From: Thermohalobaculum sp050331335
Lineage (GTDB): Bacteria > Pseudomonadota > Alphaproteobacteria > Rhodobacterales > Rhodobacteraceae
Assembly (NCBI GenBank): GCA_050331335.1
Contig: JBHJGY010000018.1
Location: forward strand, 1 to 41,605
Direction of reading: 5' to 3'
Length of the DNA: 41,605 bases
Shown: one piece after another, positions 9,101 through 16,663 of the stretch
Position numbering within the stretch: position 1 is the stretch's first letter
How the letters are laid out: every line of letters begins with the position of its first letter
The notes under the pieces: model-generated
Database searches by the model: none
Seen by the model: the letters and a program-made list of their open reading frames with translations, nothing else
Told to the model about the DNA's origin: nothing
Made by a program: the position numbers and the translations under genes

Positions 9101-11515
9101 AAAGAGCCGGCCTTCTACGAGCATTTCGGCTCGTATCAAAACGAGGACGCTAACGGCAACGGCGAGCTCGATGACGGCGAGGACATCAACGGCAACGGCG
9201 AGCTAGACCAGGTCAACGGCGGCGAACTCATCAACGTCAACACGAGCCAGCTGCTCGTCGACACCCTTGTCGAGACCGATTTCACCGACCCGGACAAGAT
9301 CTTCATCCAGTCCTTCGGTCTGGAGAACTTGCTGGATCTCAACGAGAACATCCTGCCGGCGGCTGGCCTCGAGGATATCCCGCTGGTGCAGCTGTCCTTC
9401 GGCGCCACAGCCTTCGCGCCGATTGACGTCTACTACAATTTCGGCCTGCTCGACGGCGTCGAGGCGGGCGACCCATCGGTCTATGACAGCCTCGATGGCT
9501 TCATTACCGCTGAGACCACCTTCGCCGACCTGCTCGCGCCCGAGGGCCTCAACCAGGTGGCCACCTATGCCGACGGCATTGGCCCCAGCTTCTCCTCGAT
9601 CTTGACCCAGCCCAACATCGCAGCCGACGACTTCTCGTTCGAGCAGTCCTCGCTGGTCGCCGATGCCCAGGACGCTGGTCTCCTCGTTCACACCTACACC
9701 CATCGGGACGAAAACAACTTCACCCTCGACCTGGCAGGCACCGAGACGACGCCGGAAGAGACCTATGAGATCTGGGTCGAGACCGGCGTCGATGGCATCT
9801 TTACCGACAATCCAGATACCGGCCGGGCGGTCACGGACAGTCTCTTTGTCGAAGAGGGCCCGGATCCGGATGACCCGGCGATCTGGGTCAACCCCGGTGA
9901 TGCGGCCCTGAGTGTCGTCATCACCGCCATGAAAGACGGTGGCCTGCGCGTCTACGATCTCGACGGCGAGGAGCTACAGCGGATCGAGCCCGACGGCATC
10001 CGCTACAACAATGTCGACGTGATCTACGACACGGAGTTCGGCGACATCATCGTGGCGTCGGACCGGGCGAACGACAGCCTGGCCATCTTCGGGGTCAACC
10101 TTCAGGAGAGCTCGCCCCCCCAGTTCGGCGGCCTCGTGGAAATCACCTCCGCCGAGTTGCTCGACCCGGCCTTCTCGATCTTCGGCGTCGACGACGGCGA
10201 GGCGACCGCCTACGGCCTGGCCTCCTACACCTCGCTCGAAGACGGCCGCGACTATGTCTACGTGACCCAGGCCGATGGCAATCAGATCGCCCAATTGGAG
10301 ATCGTGGCCGATGACCAGGGCCTGCCCACCGCCGAGGTCGTCCGCACCATCGATCTGCCCGTCGAAGAGGGCGACGACCCGGCCGACTATCAGTCCGAAG
10401 GCATCGCGGTCGATCGTGAGCTCGGCCTGGTCTACGTTTCGGTCGAGGAAGAAATCGGCCTGGTCTCCTTCGAGGCCGAAGCCGAGGCCGGCGACGAGCT
10501 GACCGTGGTTGCGCCGATCGACGCGCCCTTCTTCACCCCCGACCTCGAGGGTGTTGCGATCCATTACGGCGAGAACGGCGAGGGCTCGGTTCTCGTGTCG
10601 TCGCAGGGCAACGCAACCTTCGTCGCCTTCGACAGGCTCACCGGCGAGTATCAGGGGCGCTTCGCCATCACCGGCGACACGGTCGACGGCGTGCAGGAAT
10701 CGGACGGCCTCGACATCTTCCCGGGTCCGATTGGGGAGGCTTTCCCCAACGGTCTGCTTGTTACCCAGGACGGCAATAACGAGCCGCAGAACGTCTTTGG
10801 CGACCCAGAAGACGGCGAGATCCAGAACTTCGACGTCAACTTCAAATACACCGATCTCGGCGCCGTGGTCGAAACGCTGGACCTCGTGCCCGGTAACGCC
10901 GAGTACGACCCCCGCAACATCGAGGCCCAGCTCCGCCTCGAGGACGAGGCCACCCTCGATCTCGGCGCAGGCGGCACGGTGCGGGCCCAGACCGTTCTGA
11001 TCCAGAGCGACCTGGCAGATGTGGCGGTCGACCCAACGGCGGACGGCCTGTTCGTGGCGCCGGCAGCCGGCGGTGAGGCGACGCTGCTCCTCAACGCAGA
11101 CAGCCTGCTCTTCGCCGACGGCACCGCCGACGCCCAGGATAGCGCGGCCTATGCGGCAGTGGCCCGCGGTTACGATATCGGCTTCGACCGTGCCTACGAC
11201 CTGAGCGGTGCCGGTTTCTGGGGCGGCCTGGTGGATGGCGGCGAGGTCTCGCTGTCGTTCTTCGGCGAGGCGATCGCGATCTCCGACGAGTTCGCGGCGG
11301 TCAACGGGGCCGATCTCGACGACGAGGGCTTCCTCGACGCGGTCATCGGTAATTTCGACGGCGCGGTATCGGACGGCGCGCGCGCCCAGTTCCTCACCGA
11401 ACTGGAAAGCGGCGTCTCGACCCGTGGCGACGTTATCGCCACCCTGATCAGTTCCGACGAAGCCGAGGCGGTCTATGCGGGTCTGACCGAGGACGGCGTC
11501 TTCGCCTTCGCCTGA
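6197..11515 (+). CDS. Multidomain extracellular phosphoesterase (EEP + phytase-like esterase + GDPD + 3-phytase + DUF4214-like)
   Basis: The 1772-residue protein starts at ATG 6197 behind GAGAGGGA; the frame is open further upstream but without a comparable start. Residues about 5-430 are an endonuclease/exonuclease/phosphatase domain (SFN, NEFD near 50, AAHPTPP near 218, GDYNADP near 272, SDHR near 388). Residues about 415-785 resemble the esterase-like phytase domain (PF13449). Residues about 798-1210 are a glycerophosphodiester phosphodiesterase (AHRGQSADRPEHT, GADFIEPDL, LIARHE), with an inserted acidic DxNxNG calcium-loop-like stretch near 983-1010. Residues about 1220-1545 resemble a beta-propeller 3-phytase (DPDDPAIWVN). 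Residues about 1650-1772 resemble DUF4214. There is no signal peptide and no RTX repeats were seen; the acidic composition and short hydrophobic C terminus would suit type I secretion, which is inference. Likely role: releasing phosphate from nucleotides, phospholipid head groups and phytate. Confidence 0.85.
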   Translation: MSTEIRVASFNASLNRSNAGDLIADLSTPDNAQAQAVAETIQRTNPDVVLVNEFDFDENGEAADLFRTNYLEVSQNGVDPVEYPFVYVAPSNTGLQSGFDLDNSGEAGDGPNDAFGFGFFEGQFAYVIYSKYPIVENEIRTFQEFRWADMPDALLFDVTEGERPLFDPERPFDPENPDDPNTSFFTEEEAAAVRLSAKNHVDLPIDVDGEIVHILAAHPTPPVFDGVEDLNGKLNSDEIRFWNDYVNGASYITDDNGVAGGLAAGERFVIVGDYNADPFDGDSRNGAANQFFDNPLILGSATDADITPSSIGGREQAALQGALNDEALGNPAFDTADFGPDTNVPNLRVDYALPSVAGFEYLGGEVFWPGTADPLFDTLAGTFPFPVSDHRAVVVDLAITDQGTANDPDRTDVASAEFAGLVELPSGLEFEGTVVGGLSGIVYNSVTGTYFAVSDDRGIEAEDGTILTSPRIYELAIDTSGDALADGDVEILNVTTLTTLDGATLNELNPDLEGIAVGPNGNLLISSERDADGIPAIYEFSPEGVLVAAAPVDDKFIPAFDAEGTQTTGVLNNLGFEALSTSPDGETLYVGVEGGLVQDGGRATLDNSAFSRIVEYDLTTGLVAAEYVYPVDPIAAEPFNGGFADSGLTEVIALDNEGTLIALERSFSVVETATLEDRGYTGKIYLTTTQGATDVQDVDALPLEEDDGEIEPLVDEVLQKTLLVDLEADFGIEPDNIEALAFGPTNADGTVPLIVVSDDNFSGFGPQANQFIRIDLDIEDIPTVNATLETPSELRYAEPPAPLVIAHRGQSADRPEHTLEAYQLAIDSGADFIEPDLVLTADGHLIARHEPFLATVELDENGEIVFDEEGNPVVDFETTNVADLPEFADRLTIKEIIPPIDGVFGGQIVAGWFAEDFTLEEIKTLRAREDQPDVRPQSAEFDDQFEIPTLEEVIALAEEAGVGIYPETKEPAFYEHFGSYQNEDANGNGELDDGEDINGNGELDQVNGGELINVNTSQLLVDTLVETDFTDPDKIFIQSFGLENLLDLNENILPAAGLEDIPLVQLSFGATAFAPIDVYYNFGLLDGVEAGDPSVYDSLDGFITAETTFADLLAPEGLNQVATYADGIGPSFSSILTQPNIAADDFSFEQSSLVADAQDAGLLVHTYTHRDENNFTLDLAGTETTPEETYEIWVETGVDGIFTDNPDTGRAVTDSLFVEEGPDPDDPAIWVNPGDAALSVVITAMKDGGLRVYDLDGEELQRIEPDGIRYNNVDVIYDTEFGDIIVASDRANDSLAIFGVNLQESSPPQFGGLVEITSAELLDPAFSIFGVDDGEATAYGLASYTSLEDGRDYVYVTQADGNQIAQLEIVADDQGLPTAEVVRTIDLPVEEGDDPADYQSEGIAVDRELGLVYVSVEEEIGLVSFEAEAEAGDELTVVAPIDAPFFTPDLEGVAIHYGENGEGSVLVSSQGNATFVAFDRLTGEYQGRFAITGDTVDGVQESDGLDIFPGPIGEAFPNGLLVTQDGNNEPQNVFGDPEDGEIQNFDVNFKYTDLGAVVETLDLVPGNAEYDPRNIEAQLRLEDEATLDLGAGGTVRAQTVLIQSDLADVAVDPTADGLFVAPAAGGEATLLLNADSLLFADGTADAQDSAAYAAVARGYDIGFDRAYDLSGAGFWGGLVDGGEVSLSFFGEAIAISDEFAAVNGADLDDEGFLDAVIGNFDGAVSDGARAQFLTELESGVSTRGDVIATLISSDEAEAVYAGLTEDGVFAFA

Positions 11516-11543
11516 TCGCGGCCAAGCGCCACCGACGCCACCG

Positions 11544-11570
11544 AGGGAGGGCCCCGTGCCCTCCCTTTTT
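11544..11570 (+). terminator. Rho-independent terminator after the phosphoesterase gene
   Basis: A perfect 9-bp stem (AGGGAGGGC / GCCCTCCCT) with loop CCCGT runs straight into a T run, 28 bases past the stop codon. It points in the direction of the upstream gene. The convergent ATPase gene ends at 11579, and on that strand the hairpin lacks a T tail. Confidence 0.9.
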
Positions 11571-11578
11571 CGTTGCGG

Positions 11579-14251
11579 TCAGTCTTCGTCCGGTTGCCAC
11601 GGCACCAGCCGCAAAATCGTTCCGCCGAGCCGAGCGAAAGCGCGCTGCCGGCAGGTGAAGGCGAGGATCTGCAAAGTCTCAACTTGGGCGTGCAGGGCGG
11701 TGAACATCGCCTCGATGCGGTCGTCGTCCGAATAGACCAGCGCATCGTCGAGGATCACCGGGGGCGCCTCACCGCCCTTGGCCAACAGCCGCGCAAAGGC
11801 CAGGCGGGTCAGCACCGCGATCTGCTCCCGCGTGCCGCCCGACAGCCGCGCGACCGGCTCCTCGACACCGCGCCGCGAGATCGCCTCAGGCGCCAGCTCC
11901 GCCTCGGAGAACCGGATCTCGGCATTGCCGTAGAGCAGGCGAAGCAACGGCCGGAGCTCGCGCTCGAGCGGCGCGAAGTAGCGCGCTTTGGCCGATGCCC
12001 CGGCCGCGTCGAGCGCGGAAATCAGCCGTTCGAGGGCCGCCGCCTCCGCCTCGGTGCGCGCCAGAGCCACGTGCGCGCGGGCCGAGCGCTCCTCGGCTGC
12101 GGCAGCCTGTTCGGCGACCCCCTCCGTCGCCGTCGCACGCACCCGTTCCTCGATCTTCGCGACCTCAACCTTCAGATCGGCGATAAGCGTCTCGGCAGAC
12201 CGGCGCGCGCCCTCGAGCCGTGCCACCTCGGCGGCGGCAAGAGCAGGGTCTCCGGCTCCCTCAGCCAAGCGGGCGCATTCGGCAACCGCCAACCGCCGAG
12301 CGGCCTCGGCCTCGCGCAGAGCCGCCACGAGATCGGCCCGCGCACGGTCACGCTCCTGGGGTGGCGGGAGCCCGTTTTGGGCGGCCGTCAGAGCCGTGTC
12401 GGCCTGGACAAGGAGCGCCGTTGCGACGGCCACCTGCTCGGCAGCGGCGGCCCGATGGCCCCGGGCCACCTCCTCCGCCGCGGCCGCCGCACGCTCTGCC
12501 GCCGCCGCCTCAGCGGCCGCGCGTTCTGCAACCGAAAGCCCCGCAGCGGTGGTTTCCGACGCGGCGTTCACCGACGCATCGTCGGCAAGGTCTGGCTCCG
12601 TACCGTCGGTCTGCGCCGAAAGCGCCGCCGCATCCGCCACCGCCGAGGACAGCGCAGCAAGCCCGTCCGGTGCGAAGACCTCGGCCCGGGCCTGTGCCGC
12701 CTCTGCGGCCCGGAGCCGCTCCGCCCGCCGCGCTGCCGCCGCGCGAACCGTCGCCAAATCCGCGCCGCCCGCCGCTGCCAGAGCCCGGGCAAGCGCGGCC
12801 TCTGCCGAGCCGAGCCGGGCCGCCGCATCGCCCGTTCCGGCCGGGGGGGTCAGGTCGAGCTGTCCCAAGCCCGCGAGATCGAGGCGCCCCGGACCGTCGA
12901 GAGCGATCGCCTTCCCCGACCGAAGCGGATGACCATCGAGCCGCACAGCCCCCTCGGGCGCCTGTGGCAGCGCGGTGAAGACAAGGGTCAATTGCCCAAG
13001 CCGCACCGCAGTCTCCGCCTCGGACTTGGCAGCGGCGCAGCGTTCGACCTCAGCAAGCCGCGCAGGGGTCGCCTGGTTGCGCGCGGCCTCGGCCCGCGCG
13101 GCGTCCGCCTCCGCGCAGGCGTCTTGCGCAGCGCTCAGGCGGTCCGACAGCCTGGCCCACTCGGCGCGCGCAATTTGAGCCAACGCCGCACGCCGGCATG
13201 CCGCCAGCGCCGCTTCCTGGGCCCGCGCCCGGTCCCGCGCCACGCCGAGCGCCGCCGAGCCCGCCGAGGCCGCCGCTTCAGCTGTGACCGCCCTCGCCTG
13301 GGCTGCGGACAGCGCGGTCTGCCGCGCCCCATGTTGCGCCTCGGCTGATTTGAGCGCCTCGACCGCGCCGTCGAAGGCCGCGAGCGCCGCGCCGGCTTGC
13401 CCCAACGCCAGGTCAGCCAAAGCCCGCTTCGCCTCGGCCGCTGCCAGGGCTTCCGCCTGGGCCCTGACCTCTTGCTCCGCCGCGCGCGCCGCCGTGAGCC
13501 GTGCCGCCAGCGCCATCGCCTCTGCCGGATCGCCTGCCACCGCAAGCCGCCTTCGCGCCGCCTCAAGGGCTGTGAGATCCGCCTCAGCCGCCGCCAGCGC
13601 AGCCGCCGCATCCGCAGTCGCAGCCGCCGCAGCGCGCGCTTCGGCCGCCGCCTGCCAAAGCGGCCCACCCCGACGGATCTGTCCAGCCGAGGTCTTGAGC
13701 TCAGCGAGCCGCGCTTGGGCCCGCTCAACGACCCGGCGCATTCGTCGGCCTCCGGTCAACGCATCGAGTTCCTCGGCAACCACCGCCTCCAATGCCTTGG
13801 CCCGCGCCGGCCGCGCCCCGGACAACTCGCCAGACGCCCCCTGCCGGACCCAGAGCAGCCCGGCCGGCCCGACCGCGCCTCCCGAGAGCCGAAGCTCCAG
13901 CCAATCTTGCGCCGCATCGGCCCGCGCGATCTCAGCCCCTGTCGCCAGATCCACCACCCGGGCGAAGCTGCGGGAGAGAAATCGTTTCTCGACCCGATAC
14001 AACCGGCCGTCGACTTCGATATCGGCACAGACGCGCGGTCGACCGCCGCCATAGGGGGTGAGGCTTCGGACTTGCGCGCCCACCGAGGCATGCTTGTGAA
14101 AAACAAGGGCGTGGAGCGCGTCGAAGAGCGTTGATTTGCCGGTTTCGTTGGGTTCGGCGAAGAGATTAAGCCCGTCAGTGATGCCCTCCAGTGCCACGCC
14201 CCGCCCGGCGAAGCGGCGCAGGTCATGCACCCGGAGTGCCCGCAACCTCAT
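11579..14251 (-). CDS. YhaN/SbcC-like SMC-type AAA ATPase
   Basis: This 890-residue protein has the split ATPase layout of the SbcC/Rad50/SMC superfamily. The N-terminal half-site carries Walker A EPNETGKST (33-41) and the C terminus has the signature LSGGTREQ followed by Walker B VILDDAL and a D-loop-like YSDDDR. Between them lies a long, almost pure Ala/Glu/Arg heptad region, a coiled coil. The opening MRLRALRVHDLRRFAG and the lack of a CxxC zinc-hook motif in the coil point to the YhaN branch rather than classical SbcC. It overlaps the upstream nuclease gene by 4 bp (ATGA), so the two are translationally coupled. Expected role: ATP-driven partner of the nuclease in DNA end processing or repair. 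Confidence 0.85.
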   Translation of the reverse strand: MRLRALRVHDLRRFAGRGVALEGITDGLNLFAEPNETGKSTLFDALHALVFHKHASVGAQVRSLTPYGGGRPRVCADIEVDGRLYRVEKRFLSRSFARVVDLATGAEIARADAAQDWLELRLSGGAVGPAGLLWVRQGASGELSGARPARAKALEAVVAEELDALTGGRRMRRVVERAQARLAELKTSAGQIRRGGPLWQAAAEARAAAAATADAAAALAAAEADLTALEAARRRLAVAGDPAEAMALAARLTAARAAEQEVRAQAEALAAAEAKRALADLALGQAGAALAAFDGAVEALKSAEAQHGARQTALSAAQARAVTAEAAASAGSAALGVARDRARAQEAALAACRRAALAQIARAEWARLSDRLSAAQDACAEADAARAEAARNQATPARLAEVERCAAAKSEAETAVRLGQLTLVFTALPQAPEGAVRLDGHPLRSGKAIALDGPGRLDLAGLGQLDLTPPAGTGDAAARLGSAEAALARALAAAGGADLATVRAAAARRAERLRAAEAAQARAEVFAPDGLAALSSAVADAAALSAQTDGTEPDLADDASVNAASETTAAGLSVAERAAAEAAAAERAAAAAEEVARGHRAAAAEQVAVATALLVQADTALTAAQNGLPPPQERDRARADLVAALREAEAARRLAVAECARLAEGAGDPALAAAEVARLEGARRSAETLIADLKVEVAKIEERVRATATEGVAEQAAAAEERSARAHVALARTEAEAAALERLISALDAAGASAKARYFAPLERELRPLLRLLYGNAEIRFSEAELAPEAISRRGVEEPVARLSGGTREQIAVLTRLAFARLLAKGGEAPPVILDDALVYSDDDRIEAMFTALHAQVETLQILAFTCRQRAFARLGGTILRLVPWQPDED

Positions 14252-15429
14252 CGCACGGGCTCCTCAGCAGGACCCTCTGCGCCACTGGCCTCCGGCTCCA
14301 ACGACCAGGTGAACAGCAGGTCGAGCGCCGCCGCGGCCGCCGCACGGGCGTGCGGATCGGCCATGGGGTCCTCCGCCTCTGCCTTGAGCGCATCCGCAGC
14401 CGCCCGCATCGCGCCGCCCCGATCGATCCGGTCGAGATCGTCGGCGGCGTAAAGGGTCTCGAGCGCCTCGGTGTCGAGCTCCAGATAAGCGAGCTCTGGA
14501 GCGAGACCGGCCGCGGCGTTGGCCCAGGCGACCCGCTCCGAAGCGCGGGCGCTGCCGTCGAGCCGCGTGCGCAGCAACGTGTCTCGGCGGTCGTGGCCCT
14601 GCGGCAGCATCGCGGCGATCCCGGGCCCTGCAGCGTCGGCACCCTCGCCCGGGGAGAGCCGCCGAACCGTCTCGCAGCAGGCGAAGCGGGCGACGGGACG
14701 CGCCCTCACCTCCGGCGGGGCGGCAGCGCCGTCGAGGCACACCGACAGGCAGACGCCGGCATTGCGCAAGCCGAAGCGATCGGGCTCGGGCGTGCCGCTA
14801 TAACGTTGCCGGGGGCATATGCTGCGGGGGCTGTGGGCGTCGCCCAGGGCGAGGTAGGCCAGCCCTGCACGCGCGGCTCGGTCCGGAGCGATCGCGACAT
14901 CATGGGCGGCCGCCCCCGCGAAGCTCAGCGCGGGCCCGTGGCCGATGCCGATCCGCCGAGCGCCCTCAGGCGTGGCGGCGGCATCCATCCAAGCGGTTAG
15001 ATCGCGGCCGGGATCTTTGGTCGTCACCGGCGCCGGCAGAAGCCAGTGCCCGGGCGCCAGCTCAACCGGCTCCGGCGTCGTCAGCAGGCGGAGATTGGCC
15101 GGAGGGTCCGCCGCGATCCGCTCCCAAAGCCCGCCCGGCCGGGCGGGGTCGTGGTTGCCCGGCAGCAGCGCCCAGGTGAGATCCGACGCGGACGCCATGA
15201 TGCCAAGCGCTTGGGCTACTTGGTCGGGTCGCGGCGTGTCGCTGTCCCACAAGTCGCCCGCCGCGAGCACGAAGGCCGCGCCATCGCCCCGCGCGACCTC
15301 GGCGATCCGGCGGACCGCTTGGAGCCTGGCCTCGCGCAGCCGCGCCGGCAGATCGCCCCCTTGGCCATCGGCAAAGCGCGCGAAAGGCCGGCCCAAATGC
15401 CAGTCGGATGTGTGGACGAAGCGGAGCAT
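14248..15429 (-). CDS. YhaO/SbcD-like metallophosphoesterase (DNA repair exonuclease)
   Basis: The chosen start is the ATG at 15427-15429, which follows GGAGGG by 10 bases and opens with MLRFVHTSDWHLGRPF; the frame extends 37 codons further upstream but without family similarity. The 393-residue protein has the metal-site motifs of the Mre11/SbcD family in order: SDWHLG (Asp9, His11), GDLWDSD, PGNHDPA, GIGHG and LGDAH. It would cut DNA as a dimanganese nuclease under control of the ATPase encoded just downstream. The length and the lack of a zinc hook in the partner suit the YhaO type. Confidence 0.87.
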   Translation of the reverse strand: MLRFVHTSDWHLGRPFARFADGQGGDLPARLREARLQAVRRIAEVARGDGAAFVLAAGDLWDSDTPRPDQVAQALGIMASASDLTWALLPGNHDPARPGGLWERIAADPPANLRLLTTPEPVELAPGHWLLPAPVTTKDPGRDLTAWMDAAATPEGARRIGIGHGPALSFAGAAAHDVAIAPDRAARAGLAYLALGDAHSPRSICPRQRYSGTPEPDRFGLRNAGVCLSVCLDGAAAPPEVRARPVARFACCETVRRLSPGEGADAAGPGIAAMLPQGHDRRDTLLRTRLDGSARASERVAWANAAAGLAPELAYLELDTEALETLYAADDLDRIDRGGAMRAAADALKAEAEDPMADPHARAAAAAALDLLFTWSLEPEASGAEGPAEEPVR

Positions 15430-15580
15430 CCGCGCAAAGCCCTCCAAATAGAACGGAACGAGACCATGCCCCCGGGCAGAGATCAAGCCCGCACCCCGCC
15501 GACCCCGCCTAAACCGCCGCGCGAAGGCCTCATCCCCCACCGGGATTGGCGCAGCGCCCGGCCTCGGCTAGACGAAAGCG

Positions 15581-16222
15581 ATGAGCCAGATGCGCCCCGA
15601 GCCCGACATCGCCCAGCGCTGGGACGCGCGTTACGCCGCCGCCGGACCCGACGGGCCATTCGGCCAGGCGCCCAACGCCTATCTCCGGATGTGCCTGGGG
15701 CGCTCAGAGATCGCCCCCGCCTCTGCGCTGATGCTGGCTGATGGCGACGGCCGCAACGGCCGCTGGCTCGCGGGCCGCGGGCTGGCCGTCACCGCCGTCG
15801 ACATCTCAAGCGAAGGGACGGCGCAAGCACGGGCGCGGGACGCCGGTGCTGGCGTCGCGGTCGAGCGGTTGGTGGCCGATCTTGCACACTGGGCTCCCGA
15901 GCCTGGCCCCGGCTGGGATCTCGCCGGCCTTTTCTACCTGCAAGGTCCCCGCGCCCTGCGGCTCTCCGCACTGGCGCTCGCCGCGGATGCGTTGGCCCGG
16001 GGCGGCTGGCTGATCGCAGAGGGCTTCGCAACCGACCAGGCCCCCGGTGCAATGGGTCCGACGGATCCAGACAAGCTCTATGACCTCGCCGAGGTCACCG
16101 GCGTTGCCACCGCGGCCGGGCTTGAGCTGCACGAGGCGATGGCCGGCCGGGTCCGCCTCGACGAAGGCGCCTGCCACCAGGGCCTCGCCCAGGTCATTCG
16201 GCTCCTCGCCCGCAGGGGCTGA
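15581..16222 (+). CDS. Class I SAM-dependent methyltransferase
   Basis: A 213-residue single-domain protein. Motif I is MLADGDGRNGRWLA (51-64), and Asp74 in VTAVDIS is the expected ribose-binding acid, as in TehB/thiopurine-type methyltransferases. The family glycine pattern is altered at the start (ADGDGRNG rather than LGCGxGRN), but the fold pattern is clear. The ribosome site is weak; a second ATG at 15590 is possible. It is divergent from the nuclease gene and ends only 12 bases from the convergent deaminase gene. The substrate cannot be told from the sequence. Confidence 0.8.
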   Translation: MSQMRPEPDIAQRWDARYAAAGPDGPFGQAPNAYLRMCLGRSEIAPASALMLADGDGRNGRWLAGRGLAVTAVDISSEGTAQARARDAGAGVAVERLVADLAHWAPEPGPGWDLAGLFYLQGPRALRLSALALAADALARGGWLIAEGFATDQAPGAMGPTDPDKLYDLAEVTGVATAAGLELHEAMAGRVRLDEGACHQGLAQVIRLLARRG

Positions 16223-16234
16223 GCACGCCGCAGG

Positions 16235-16663
16235 TCACAGCCAGCCGTCGGAGCCGTCTTTTGCCGCGATCCAATGCTCCGGCATCAGGCACTCGAGCGT
16301 GGTGGCACGTCCCCCGCCCAGGAGGATCCGGGCATGTCGGTTGGCCTCATCGAGGAGCGCGAGAAACTCCCGACAGCGCCCGCAGGGTGGCAGCACAGCA
16401 CCCCGATCGTTCACGGCGACCGCGGCAAGCACCCTGGTTTCGCCTGCGGTCACCATCGCCGCAATCGCCGCATGCTCGGCGCAAAAACCGATGCCGCAGG
16501 GCGCATCTATGCACACCCCGCGATGAACCGCCCCCGAGACAGACAAGAGCGCCGCCCCCACCTGTCCATGCTCGACCATATGGCTGCGCCGGCGCCGGAC
16601 GACGGCGCTGGCCCGGGCGATCAAGGCTGCATCGGAGATCGGCAGCGGCCCGGTGGCGCTCAC
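16235..16663 (-). CDS. Cytidine deaminase-fold protein
   Basis: A 142-residue protein with the zinc-dependent deaminase signature: CAE at 61-63 (Cys61 ligand, Glu63 catalytic) and PPCGRCREF with Cys94 and Cys97. The all-cysteine zinc site and short length fit homotetrameric cytidine deaminases or the related blasticidin-S deaminase-type proteins. The start overlaps the end of the FAD/GcvT dehydrogenase gene by 4 bp (ATGA), which indicates coupled translation although no metabolic link is obvious. Expected reaction: cytidine or a related aminopyrimidine to the keto form plus ammonia. Confidence 0.82.
   Translation of the reverse strand: MSATGPLPISDAALIARASAVVRRRRSHMVEHGQVGAALLSVSGAVHRGVCIDAPCGIGFCAEHAAIAAMVTAGETRVLAAVAVNDRGAVLPPCGRCREFLALLDEANRHARILLGGGRATTLECLMPEHWIAAKDGSDGWL

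Noticed and set aside
6119..9139. Minus-strand frames opposite the phosphoesterase gene (415 and 313 codons)
   Set aside because: Their composition is that of a reversed high-GC gene and no domain is visible, while the plus frame has clear catalytic motifs.
11573..14134. Plus-strand frames opposite the YhaN-like ATPase (up to 591 codons)
   Set aside because: They are low-complexity Arg/Pro/Ala-rich shadows of the Ala/Glu coiled coil.
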